Positions 37,784 to 45,933 of a stretch of 64,000 bases of DNA are shown in pieces (the stretch's first letter is position 1; each line of letters starts with the position of its first letter). The notes below the pieces were generated by a model. The model had not been told where the DNA came from. It worked only from the letters and a program-made list of their open reading frames with translations, and made no database searches. This DNA is from DAHUXD01 sp963736455 (GTDB taxonomy: Bacteria; Acidobacteriota; Thermoanaerobaculia; UBA5066; Gp7-AA6): assembly GCA_963736455.1 (NCBI GenBank), contig CAVTON010000001.1, positions 2,418,001 through 2,482,000 of the forward strand, read 5' to 3'. Both the position numbers and the translations under genes were made by a program.

Positions 37784-39700
37784 ATGAATCTGCGCATTCG
37801 CTTCCGGCGTCCCGGTCTCCTCTTCCTGACGGTTCTCCTGCCGAGCCTTCTCTCGGCCGCGACATATCTCCCGATGTCCGACACGGACCTGTCCGGGCAG
37901 GCCCTGGTCATCGTCCGGGCGACCGTCATCGGGACGGAAGTCGAGCTGGTGGACACGCGCGGCGCGAGCCGCCCGTTCACGCTCGTGACGCTCCGGCGGA
38001 TCGAGGCGATCAAGGGAGCCATCGACGAGGTCTTCATCGTTGCGCTGCCGGGGGGGCGCGCCGGCGACGCCGCGTGGTTCGTGCCGGGGACGCCGGCCTT
38101 CTCTCCGGGCGAGGAGGTCGTGCTGATGCTCGCCCCCGTCGCCGACCGTCCGGGGATGTTCCGGCTGACCGAGCTCGGCCTCTCGAAGTTCGACATCGTC
38201 TCCGACGACACCGGGCGGCGCTTCGCCGTGCGTCCCGCCTTTCCCGCCGAGGCCGACCTCGTCGCCTCCAAGCGCGCCTCCGCCACGGGAGCTCCGGCCG
38301 GAGCGCGCGACGCCGAGGCGTTCCTCGCCTTTCTCCGGGCCGCCGGCCGGGGCGAGCGTCCGTCCGGCGACGTCGTTTACGGTTTGCCCCTCTCGGCTCG
38401 CGAAAAGTGGGTCAACCTCGGCGGTCGCGAGCCGGGCGACTGTGGAAGCGGCGGCCCATGTCTTTGGCGCTGGTTCTGGGACACGGGGGCCTCGCCGAAC
38501 GCGGTCCTGATGGTCAACGGAACCCAGTCGAACCTCGATGGGAATGATGAGCCCAAGTGCGGGACGGACTCGATCTGCGACGTCCAGAACGTCGCGACGG
38601 CGTGGACCGGCGTCGTCGCGACCGACATTCGCCTGAGTGGCCCGTCTCCGACCGGCAACATCGTCGTCAACCTCGACTCGACCGAGAGCCAGGACGGCGG
38701 CGTCACCTGGAATACGCCGCTGGGGTGCACGGGCGGCATCATCGGGCTCGGCGGACCCGGCGAGGGGACCGGCCCGCGGACGTATCGCGGCGACACGACG
38801 TACTACTCGATCTCGAACGGGACGGTGTCGATGCGGAAGTCCTCATGCACATCGAGCTATTCGGCGGCCACGTTCCGCTCCGCCGTTCTCCACGAGGTCG
38901 GCCACGTGCTCGGCTTGAATCATCCGGACGATCCGGGGATCCAAAGCATCCACAGCACGACGACGCCGACGGACTGGTCGAACGCCGTGATGCATGCCGT
39001 GATCGGAGTCTTCAAACCCGACAAGCCTCAGACCGATGACATCCAGGCGGTGCAGTATTACTACGGCACGGCGCCCGTCGGCCCGCTTCCGGTGGCAAAT
39101 TTCACGTGGTCGCCCACCTCACCGCCCGCCCTCTCGGGAGTGACCTTCACCGACACCTCGACCGGGAGCCCGACGGGTTGGAACTGGGATTTCGGCGATC
39201 CGGATTCGGCGCCAGACAACACCGCGACGACAAAGACCGCGACGCACCGCTTCTCGAAGTCCCAGACGTACCACGTCACCCTCACGGTCGGCAGCTTGAG
39301 CGGGACGAGCGCGATCAGCTTTCCCGTCACCGCGGGACCGCCCGTCGGCAATTGCACGTCCGATTCGGTGGTCCTCTGCCTGAACCAGAGCCGCTTCCAC
39401 GTGATGATTCAGTGGAACAAGACCGACCTGACCTCCGGCACCGGCAACGCCGTTTCGCTCGGTGACGACTCCGGCTATTTCTGGTTCTTCGATCCGACCA
39501 ACACCGAGGCGATCGTCAAGGTCCTGAACGGCTGCGCAATCAACGGACACTACTGGGTCTTCGCGGCGGGTCTCACCAACATCGGGACCCAGTTGTCGAT
39601 CAGCGACACGGCGACCAATGCGACCAAGCTGTACACGAATCCGTTGGGAACGCCGTTCGCCCCGATCCAGGATACGACGGCCTTCGCGACGTGTCCGTGA
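37784..39700 (+). CDS. Secreted matrixin-like metalloprotease with PKD domain
   Basis: The 638-residue product has a signal peptide (FLTVLLPSLLSAATYL), an N-terminal beta domain (about 30-185), a zincin domain with HEVGHVLGLNH (about 369-379) and a downstream NAVMHAVIG segment that may be the Met-turn. A PKD domain follows (about 432-515, FTWSPTSPPALSGVTFTDTS and GWNWDFGDP). A C-terminal beta domain of about 120 residues starts near CTSDSVVLCLNQ and resembles a common module on secreted bacterial proteins. Cysteines are spaced for disulfides. The gene ends just before the third copy of the structured repeat. Confidence 0.82.
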   Translation: MNLRIRFRRPGLLFLTVLLPSLLSAATYLPMSDTDLSGQALVIVRATVIGTEVELVDTRGASRPFTLVTLRRIEAIKGAIDEVFIVALPGGRAGDAAWFVPGTPAFSPGEEVVLMLAPVADRPGMFRLTELGLSKFDIVSDDTGRRFAVRPAFPAEADLVASKRASATGAPAGARDAEAFLAFLRAAGRGERPSGDVVYGLPLSAREKWVNLGGREPGDCGSGGPCLWRWFWDTGASPNAVLMVNGTQSNLDGNDEPKCGTDSICDVQNVATAWTGVVATDIRLSGPSPTGNIVVNLDSTESQDGGVTWNTPLGCTGGIIGLGGPGEGTGPRTYRGDTTYYSISNGTVSMRKSSCTSSYSAATFRSAVLHEVGHVLGLNHPDDPGIQSIHSTTTPTDWSNAVMHAVIGVFKPDKPQTDDIQAVQYYYGTAPVGPLPVANFTWSPTSPPALSGVTFTDTSTGSPTGWNWDFGDPDSAPDNTATTKTATHRFSKSQTYHVTLTVGSLSGTSAISFPVTAGPPVGNCTSDSVVLCLNQSRFHVMIQWNKTDLTSGTGNAVSLGDDSGYFWFFDPTNTEAIVKVLNGCAINGHYWVFAAGLTNIGTQLSISDTATNATKLYTNPLGTPFAPIQDTTAFATCP

Positions 39701-39722
39701 CCGTCGCCTTCGCTCGCTCGGG

Positions 39723-39865
39723 ATCTGCGCGCCCCTTCGGGCGCGCACCGGCCGGCGGCTCGCGCAAAGGCGCTCGACCGCCGGCCTGATCCCGGCGCTC
39801 GCTCCGGCTCCCGCGGCGTGAGCCTCCACCTTCGCTTCGCTCAGGTGACTTCTCACGCCGCGAGC
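39723..39865. repeat. Structured intergenic repeat, copy 3
   Basis: This is the third copy of the element at 16649. Hairpins are TGCGCGCCC/GGGCGCGCA (39726-39747, loop CTTC), GGCCGGCGG/CCGCCGGCC (39750-39758 with 39778-39786) and CGCGGCGTGAG/CTCACGCCGCG (39812-39822 with 39852-39862). The inner stem reads ACCT/AGGT where copy 1 has TCCC/GGGA and copy 2 has ACCC/GGGT. It lies between convergent gene ends (39700 and 39938), so it might act as a bidirectional terminator. Confidence 0.85.
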
Positions 39866-39937
39866 TTTCGCCACAGCGTGGCGGGAGCGACTCTTCACCC
39901 CCTCGTCCCCGGCGGCGAGAGGGTCGGGGGTGGGGGG

Positions 39938-41143
39938 CTACCGCCTCGGGGCCCGCAGGCTTCTCGCGGCCAGCCGGCGCGCGGCCTCGCGAAGTGTCCC
40001 TTCCTTCTTCGCGAAGTTGAAGCGGGCCTTCGTCTTTCCGCCCCGCCGGTAGAAGCTCGAGCCCGGCACGGCGACGACGCCGACCTGTCGGGCGAGAAAG
40101 TCCACGAACTTCCAGTCGTCCTTCCAGCCGAGCGCCGCCGCGTCGGCCATGACGTAATACGCGCCCTCGGGCGGCGCGAAGGTCAAACCCGCCCGCTCGA
40201 GCGCTCCGAGCAGCAGGGTCCGCCGTGCGGCGTAGGTCCGCCGCAGGGCCTCGTAGTAGCCCGGGGGCAGGGCGAGCGCCGCGACTCCCGCGCGCTGGAA
40301 CGGCGTGGGCGCGCAGATCGTCAGGTAGTCGTGGACCTTCCGGACGAGGGCGGTCAGCTTCGGTGCCGCGACGGCCCAGCCGACCCGCCATCCGGTGACG
40401 GCGTACGTCTTCCCGAGACCGGAGAGCGTGACGGTCCGGTCCTCCATCCCGGGCAGCGAACCGAGGCTGACGTGGCGGTGGCCGTCGTACCACATGTGCT
40501 CGTAGATCTCGTCGGTGATCGCGATCAGACCGTGGCGGATGCAGATCCGGGCGAGCCCCTCGAGCTCCTCTCGCGAGAATACCCGGCCCGAAGGGTTCCC
40601 CGGTGTGTTGACGAAGATCAGCCTCGTGCGCGGCGTGACCGCTCGCTCGATCCGCTGGGGGTCGAGGCCGAAGCCCGGATCCGAGAGCGGTACGAAGCGA
40701 GGCACGGCGCCGGCCAGAATGCAGGCCGGAACGTAGTTCTCGTACCAGGGCTCGGGGACGAGGACCTCGTCCCCCGGCTCCGTCAGACCGAGAACCGCAT
40801 CCACGACGCCCTCCGAGACCCCGCACGTGATCGTGACCTCGGTGTCGGGATCGGCCTCGATCGAATTGAACCGCCGCGACTTCTCGGCCACGGCCTCGCG
40901 CAGCGCCGGCAGGCCCCACGTGTAGCTGTACTGGTGGTTCTCCGGCTCCGCGAGGGCGCGCTCGAGCGCCTCGGCGATCTCCGGCGGAGGCTCGAAGTCC
41001 GGCAGACCCTGCGCGAGGTTGACGCCGCCCACCTCGGCGCCGAGCCGCGTCATCTCGCGAATGACCGATTCCTGGAATGGCCGCGTGCGTCGCGACAACT
41101 TTCGAACCGTCCGGGCGCGGGCGTCTTTCATCGCGGCGATCAT
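39938..41143 (-). CDS. Class I/II PLP-dependent aminotransferase
   Basis: The 401-residue protein has the fold-type I aminotransferase layout: NLAQGLPDFEPP near the start, YSYTWGLPALREAVAE, VNTPGNPSGRVFSREELEGL, the PLP lysine in SGLGKTYAVTGWRVGW (about 243) and the substrate arginine in RFNFAKKEGTL near the C-terminus. Closest general match is the aspartate/kynurenine-type aminotransferase group; specificity is not readable. Convergent with the PKD protease. A second start (MKDAR) four codons later is possible. Confidence 0.9.
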   Translation of the reverse strand: MIAAMKDARARTVRKLSRRTRPFQESVIREMTRLGAEVGGVNLAQGLPDFEPPPEIAEALERALAEPENHQYSYTWGLPALREAVAEKSRRFNSIEADPDTEVTITCGVSEGVVDAVLGLTEPGDEVLVPEPWYENYVPACILAGAVPRFVPLSDPGFGLDPQRIERAVTPRTRLIFVNTPGNPSGRVFSREELEGLARICIRHGLIAITDEIYEHMWYDGHRHVSLGSLPGMEDRTVTLSGLGKTYAVTGWRVGWAVAAPKLTALVRKVHDYLTICAPTPFQRAGVAALALPPGYYEALRRTYAARRTLLLGALERAGLTFAPPEGAYYVMADAAALGWKDDWKFVDFLARQVGVVAVPGSSFYRRGGKTKARFNFAKKEGTLREAARRLAARSLRAPRR

Positions 41144-41258
41144 CCCGCAAACGGTTCGATCGCGCGAAGTCGTCGCCGTGCGCTCGATTTCTTGCTAACA
41201 TTCGTCGAACCTGACCCGTTGCTCCGGTTCGGAGGGTCTCGTTCGAGGAGGAACCCGA

Positions 41259-41654
41259 ATGGCGGCACGGAGCAAGGAACAGCACCAGCCGGAGCCCTGG
41301 ACGTACGACGGCCGCGCCATCGTGAATTCGGCCGGATGGACACTGGCGAAAACCATCTTCGAGGCCGACGCGCGGCGCATCGTCGCGGCGGTCAACGACG
41401 TGCTCGGGATTCCGACCGCGGCCCTCGAAGCCGGATTCATCCGCGAGATCCTGGTGCCGCGGCCGGAGACGACGAGCGAATTCTCGATCCGGGTGCATCC
41501 GCTGCCGGTGCCGGCCGTGGATCCGGCGGAATTCTTCATCCACGACCGGAGGCTCGGCGAGCGCCGCCGGAGCGACCGCCGCCGCGGCGAGCGCCGCCGG
41601 GGCGTCTCCGCGGCGCCGCGGATTCTCTCGATCGCGGAATCGGACGGCCGGTAG
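41259..41654 (+). CDS. Hypothetical protein with Arg-rich tail
   Basis: The 131-residue product has a compact N-terminal half (WTYDGRAIVNSAGWTLAKTI, then IVAAVNDVLGIPTAALEAGF) followed by a strongly basic segment, RRLGERRRSDRRRGERRRG, and a short tail. The start is preceded by GAGGAGG. There is no signal peptide or membrane segment. The N-terminal pattern is reminiscent of small proteins that carry a single binding domain, but I cannot assign a family. It is divergent from the aminotransferase and convergent with the cyanophycinase-like gene. Confidence 0.6.
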   Translation: MAARSKEQHQPEPWTYDGRAIVNSAGWTLAKTIFEADARRIVAAVNDVLGIPTAALEAGFIREILVPRPETTSEFSIRVHPLPVPAVDPAEFFIHDRRLGERRRSDRRRGERRRGVSAAPRILSIAESDGR

Positions 41655-41661
41655 CCGCCGG

Positions 41662-42585
41662 CTACGGCAGGCTCGCCTCTCCGGAGGCCAGATCGTAGGT
41701 GCTTCCGGCGGGCAGGACCGCCATCCGGAGGCCGACCGCTCCGAGGGGCGCCTGCGATGGCGGAGTGATCTTCGCCGATCGCGCGTCGAACACGACCGCG
41801 ACGCTCTTTCCGAGGATCCGCCACGGCCCTTCCGGGCCGACCTCGAGCGCGGTCGATTCGTCGATTCCGATGCCGACCAGGTTCGGGTGCTCGAGCACCA
41901 CGGAGAGGAGCCGGTTGTTGCGGCGGCGCCTCACGAAATGCTGATCCACGATCGCGCCCGAGATGAGCCCGAAGCCGTCGATCGTCACGACGTCGTCCCG
42001 GGCGATCGTCATGAAGGCGTCGGTGGAGTCTTTCTCCGGAGGCCGATCGCCGCCCGGGTGGCGTTCGTCTCCGGTCAGCATGGGCGTGGACATGACCGCG
42101 GCTCCGGCCGACGTTCCGCCGATGACCGCCCCGGCGAGATAGCGCCGATGGATCGCCGCCTCGACTTTCGTGTGGCCGATGGCCGCGGTCAGCCGCGCCT
42201 GATCGCCGCCGCCGAACCAGATGCCGGTCACTCCCTCCAGGCGCGCCGCCGCGGCCTCGGTCTCGGCCTGCTCGTGCGACAAAACGATTCGCTCCGCCTC
42301 GGCGCCGAGCTTCTGAAAATCCTGGGCGATCTCGACGCCGGCGTCGGGGTATTCGGAGGCCATCGGATAAACCACGATGCGCGCGCGACCGCGGCCGCCC
42401 GCCAGCGCGACGAAGCGCTCCTCGATGGCGTCGGGCAGAGGCCCGCCTCCCACGATGAGCAGCGTGCCCTTCGGAGCCGAGGAGGCGGCGGGAGGCCGCG
42501 GCGAAGTCGCCGTCGACGCGCACGCGAGGCCGACCGCGGCGAAAACCGGGACGAGATGTCTCGCAAACTTCGACACGGCGGTCAC
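41662..42585 (-). CDS. Cyanophycinase-like serine peptidase (S51), lipoprotein
   Basis: The 307-residue product has a lipoprotein-like signal ending at AVGLACAS. It carries the S51 fold of cyanophycinase: GTLLIVGGGPLPD, GIWFGGGDQARL, and the nucleophile motif GGTSAGAAVMS with Ser near 158, then DQHFVRRRRNNRL and GIGIDESTALEV. Cyanophycinases cleave beta-Asp-Arg dipeptides from cyanophycin; exported members may act on other beta-linked peptides. No cyanophycin synthetase gene is in the window. Confidence 0.85.
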   Translation of the reverse strand: MTAVSKFARHLVPVFAAVGLACASTATSPRPPAASSAPKGTLLIVGGGPLPDAIEERFVALAGGRGRARIVVYPMASEYPDAGVEIAQDFQKLGAEAERIVLSHEQAETEAAAARLEGVTGIWFGGGDQARLTAAIGHTKVEAAIHRRYLAGAVIGGTSAGAAVMSTPMLTGDERHPGGDRPPEKDSTDAFMTIARDDVVTIDGFGLISGAIVDQHFVRRRRNNRLLSVVLEHPNLVGIGIDESTALEVGPEGPWRILGKSVAVVFDARSAKITPPSQAPLGAVGLRMAVLPAGSTYDLASGEASLP

Positions 42586-42822
42586 GCTTCCTCCCTCTGA
42601 CCCGCAGTCAGCCGGTTCGGAAAGCCGTCGCGCGGGTCCGCGAAATTGACCTCGTACGAAAAGTTCCGAAGCCGTCGATTGCGCTTTACGAATCCGAAAA
42701 TCGCGATAGCATTAACACAACTTTTCCGGCTCGGTACGGTTCATTCGATTTCGGAGGCGTTCGCGCACGATGGATCGAAGGATTCCGAAGGCGCTTCCCA
42801 ATCACAAGTGAGGAGGAGCTGT

Positions 42823-45800
42823 ATGTGGAGGTCATGCCTGGCTCGAGTGCTCGTCTGGTTCGTGGCGCTCGCCGGCTTGGGCTCCTTCGCCGCGGCGCAG
42901 GTCAACACCGGCAACGTCTACGGAAACGTGATCGACGAATCGGGAGCGGCGATTCCCGGCGGATCGGCGACCCTGATCGGCCCGAACGCTCCGATGACGA
43001 CGACCGTCGATGCCAACGGGCTCTTCCGCTTCCTCAAGGTTCCGCCCGGCCGGTACGCCCTGACGGTGACGATGCCGGGGTTCGCGACCGTGACGCGAGA
43101 GAACGTCATGGTCTCCGTCGGCAAGAACACTCAGGCGGACGTGACCCTCAAGCTCTCTAACGTCCAGGAGACGGTCACGGTCACGAGCGAGACGCCCCTG
43201 ATCGACACGCGCAAGGTCGCGACCGGCCAGAACTTTTCGCACGAGGAGCTGACCCAGATCCCGACCTCGCGCGACGTCTGGTCGCTCATCCAGCAGGTTC
43301 CGGGCGTCCAGCTCGACACGGTCAACGTCGGCGGCAACGAAAGCGCCAACGTGGGAGGCCCCGACTTCGTCTCGAAGGGCTCGGGCAACGTCGCCTATCA
43401 GGTGGACGGCGCGACCATCACGGACAACACCTACGGCAACCCGTTCGCCCGCCAGAACGGGGGAACCAACACCTTCTTCGACTTCTCGACCTTCCAGGAC
43501 GTCGAGATCTCGACGGGCGGCTCGCTGGTCGAACAGCAGAACTCGGGTGTGACGATCAACGTCGTGACCAAGCGCGGGACCAACGAAATCAAGGGCTCGG
43601 CGCGCTACTCCTATGCCTCCCACAACTGGCAGTCGAACAACACCCCGCCGGAGGCCGAGGAGCAGGGTCTTCCGACCAACAACACGCAGATGCTCCGCGA
43701 GTACGGGGCGGACCTCGGCGGCCCGATCGTCAAGGACAAGGCGTGGCTCTGGTTCGCCGGCGCCTACCAGACGATCGACCTGAACTCGGCGACCTTCGAC
43801 TCGGGAGCCGGCAGCTTCTCCTCGCCCGAATCCACGAACCTCGAGCCGTGGAGCGCGAAGTTGAACCTGCAGCTCTCCAACGCCAATTCGGCCCAGCTCT
43901 TCTATCAGCGCAGCGACCGGGATCAGCAGAACCGGGGGGCTTCGCCGTTCCGGCCGAACGAAACGCAAACCTCCCTCGTGATCCCGACCAACTTCTACAA
44001 GATCGAAGACTCGAACGTCTTCTCGTCGGACTTCTTCGCGTCGATCTTCGCGAACTACCAGAACCCGGACTACACCTCGATTGCCAACGGCAGCAGGGGC
44101 TGCGTAAACGTTCCCTTCGAGCCGACCTGCAATGGAGACTCGAGCCGGGACAGCCAGTACTACGCGGCTCCGGACGGATCGAACCTGTCCTACCACAACA
44201 ACTACTACTACTACTATGCCAAGGATCCACAGAAGCAGGCGAACCTGCAGATGTCCAAGTTCTTCAACACGGGCAAGCTCAATCACGAGCTGAAATTCAG
44301 CTTCAACTATCGCCAGCAGATCTCCGACTCCGCGACGGGCCTGCCCGGAGCCCAGAACCAGGGCCAGTACTACTCGAGCGCTTCGAGCTATCAGTACGCC
44401 CTGCTCTCCCGCGGAGTCCGGACGGTCTACCGCTCGCAGTACATGAGCGCCACGCTCGGGGACACCATCACTACCGGCAACCTGACCGTTCAGCTCGGCG
44501 TTCGATACGACAACCAGAAGGCCAAGAACCTGCCGGGCACCTCGTTTGCGAACCCGCTCTTCCCGACGGCCTGCACGGCCTGCGGCTTCGACAACGCCGG
44601 CGACTTCCCCGGACTGCCCCAGATCAACTACCACGGAGCATCCGAAACCCAGTTCGACTACACCAACTGGCAGCCGCGCATTTCGGCGACCTATGCGCTC
44701 GGCGAAAAGAAGACGACTCTTCTACGGGCGTCCTACGCGCAGTTCGCCGATCAGCTCGGTTTTCTCGGCTACTACGGCAGCGGTGTGCCCATATCGAACG
44801 GCTACTACTACTACTGGACGGACCTGAACCACGACCACATCGTCCAGGCCAACGAGGTGCACTTCGAGGACGGGGTCTACAGCTATTACAACGGCATCAA
44901 TCCGTCGACGCTGCCGAACAACCCGAACACGATCGACCCGAATTTCAAGACACCGCTGACGACCGAGTGGACCTTTGGCCTGGATCAGCAGCTGAACGAC
45001 ACGCTCGCGGTTTCCGGAACGTTCTCCTACCGCACGACGAAGAACCTGCAGGAGACTGTCAACACGGGCGCCAGCATCAACGACTGGCAGCTCGCGGGAA
45101 CCGCCGCCGGCACGGCGGTCGCGGCCAACGGATTCACGCTGCCCATCAGTGAGCCGTTCTACAGCATGACACTCGACAACGAGCCGCCGGGGGTCACCCT
45201 CGATAATCGTCCCGGCGCGACCCAGCGCTACTATGGAGTGGACCTCTCGGTCGTCAAGCGACTATCGGACCACTGGTCGGCGAGAGCGAATTTCGGTTGG
45301 AACAACTTCACCCAGTTGTTGACTCCGGTTTCGATTACGGACCCCAACAACTACTGGGTGCAGGGAGGGTCGAACTGCGGCAACCCCCCCCAGTCCTCGT
45401 GTCCCGCGGTCGGATACTCGTCGAAGGATTCGTTCTTCATCAACGCCAACTGGCAGTTCAACGTCAATGCCCTCTACCAGGCGCCCTTCGGCATCGACTT
45501 CGGCGTGAACTTCTTCGGACGGCAGGGGTATCCGAACCCCTATTACGTCCGAACGCGCGCCACCGACGCCGCCGGGATCAGCCACACCTACAGCATCCTG
45601 GTCGATCAGGTGGACACGTTCCGCTACGACAACGTGTACGAGCTCGATTTCCGCCTCGCGAAGACCTTCAACATCGGAGGGCTCGCCGTCACGCCCGCGG
45701 CCGAGCTCTTCAACGTCACCAACAACGGCACGATCCTGCAGCGTTACCAGCGCACCGGGACGTACAAGGCCTCCTCGGAAACCTTCTCGCAGAGCCAGTT

Positions 45801-45867
45801 CTTCAACCAGATCCTCGAGGTGCAGAGCCCCCGCATCCTGCGGCTGGGCATCACACTGAACTTCTAG
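42823..45867 (+). CDS. TonB-dependent Oar-like outer-membrane receptor
   Basis: The 1014-residue product has a signal peptide (MWRSCLARVLVWFVALAGLG) after a strong GGAGGAGC ribosome binding site. A carboxypeptidase-regulatory-like domain (about 25-115, VYGNVIDESGAAIPGG) is followed by a plug domain and a long beta-barrel rich in aromatic residues, including YNNYYYYYAKDP, ending in LGITLNF, the expected C-terminal phenylalanine. This is the Oar/Cna-B-type receptor abundant in Acidobacteria. An upstream in-frame stretch of 59 codons is unlikely to be translated. A terminator hairpin lies just after the stop. Confidence 0.92.
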   Translation: MWRSCLARVLVWFVALAGLGSFAAAQVNTGNVYGNVIDESGAAIPGGSATLIGPNAPMTTTVDANGLFRFLKVPPGRYALTVTMPGFATVTRENVMVSVGKNTQADVTLKLSNVQETVTVTSETPLIDTRKVATGQNFSHEELTQIPTSRDVWSLIQQVPGVQLDTVNVGGNESANVGGPDFVSKGSGNVAYQVDGATITDNTYGNPFARQNGGTNTFFDFSTFQDVEISTGGSLVEQQNSGVTINVVTKRGTNEIKGSARYSYASHNWQSNNTPPEAEEQGLPTNNTQMLREYGADLGGPIVKDKAWLWFAGAYQTIDLNSATFDSGAGSFSSPESTNLEPWSAKLNLQLSNANSAQLFYQRSDRDQQNRGASPFRPNETQTSLVIPTNFYKIEDSNVFSSDFFASIFANYQNPDYTSIANGSRGCVNVPFEPTCNGDSSRDSQYYAAPDGSNLSYHNNYYYYYAKDPQKQANLQMSKFFNTGKLNHELKFSFNYRQQISDSATGLPGAQNQGQYYSSASSYQYALLSRGVRTVYRSQYMSATLGDTITTGNLTVQLGVRYDNQKAKNLPGTSFANPLFPTACTACGFDNAGDFPGLPQINYHGASETQFDYTNWQPRISATYALGEKKTTLLRASYAQFADQLGFLGYYGSGVPISNGYYYYWTDLNHDHIVQANEVHFEDGVYSYYNGINPSTLPNNPNTIDPNFKTPLTTEWTFGLDQQLNDTLAVSGTFSYRTTKNLQETVNTGASINDWQLAGTAAGTAVAANGFTLPISEPFYSMTLDNEPPGVTLDNRPGATQRYYGVDLSVVKRLSDHWSARANFGWNNFTQLLTPVSITDPNNYWVQGGSNCGNPPQSSCPAVGYSSKDSFFINANWQFNVNALYQAPFGIDFGVNFFGRQGYPNPYYVRTRATDAAGISHTYSILVDQVDTFRYDNVYELDFRLAKTFNIGGLAVTPAAELFNVTNNGTILQRYQRTGTYKASSETFSQSQFFNQILEVQSPRILRLGITLNF

Positions 45868-45885
45868 GCTGACCGGAACCTGTTC

Positions 45886-45924
45886 AGGGGCCCGTCCGGG
45901 AATTCCGGGCGGGCCCTTCTGTTT
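45886..45924 (+). terminator. Rho-independent terminator of the Oar-like gene
   Basis: GGGCCCGTCCGG (45888-45899) pairs with CCGGGCGGGCCC (45905-45916), a 12-bp stem with one G.U wobble and a GAATT loop, followed by TTCTGTTTCTT. It lies 19 bases after the stop codon of the receptor gene and just before the next gene's ATG at 45934. Confidence 0.8.
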
Positions 45925-45933
45925 CTTGGCCGA

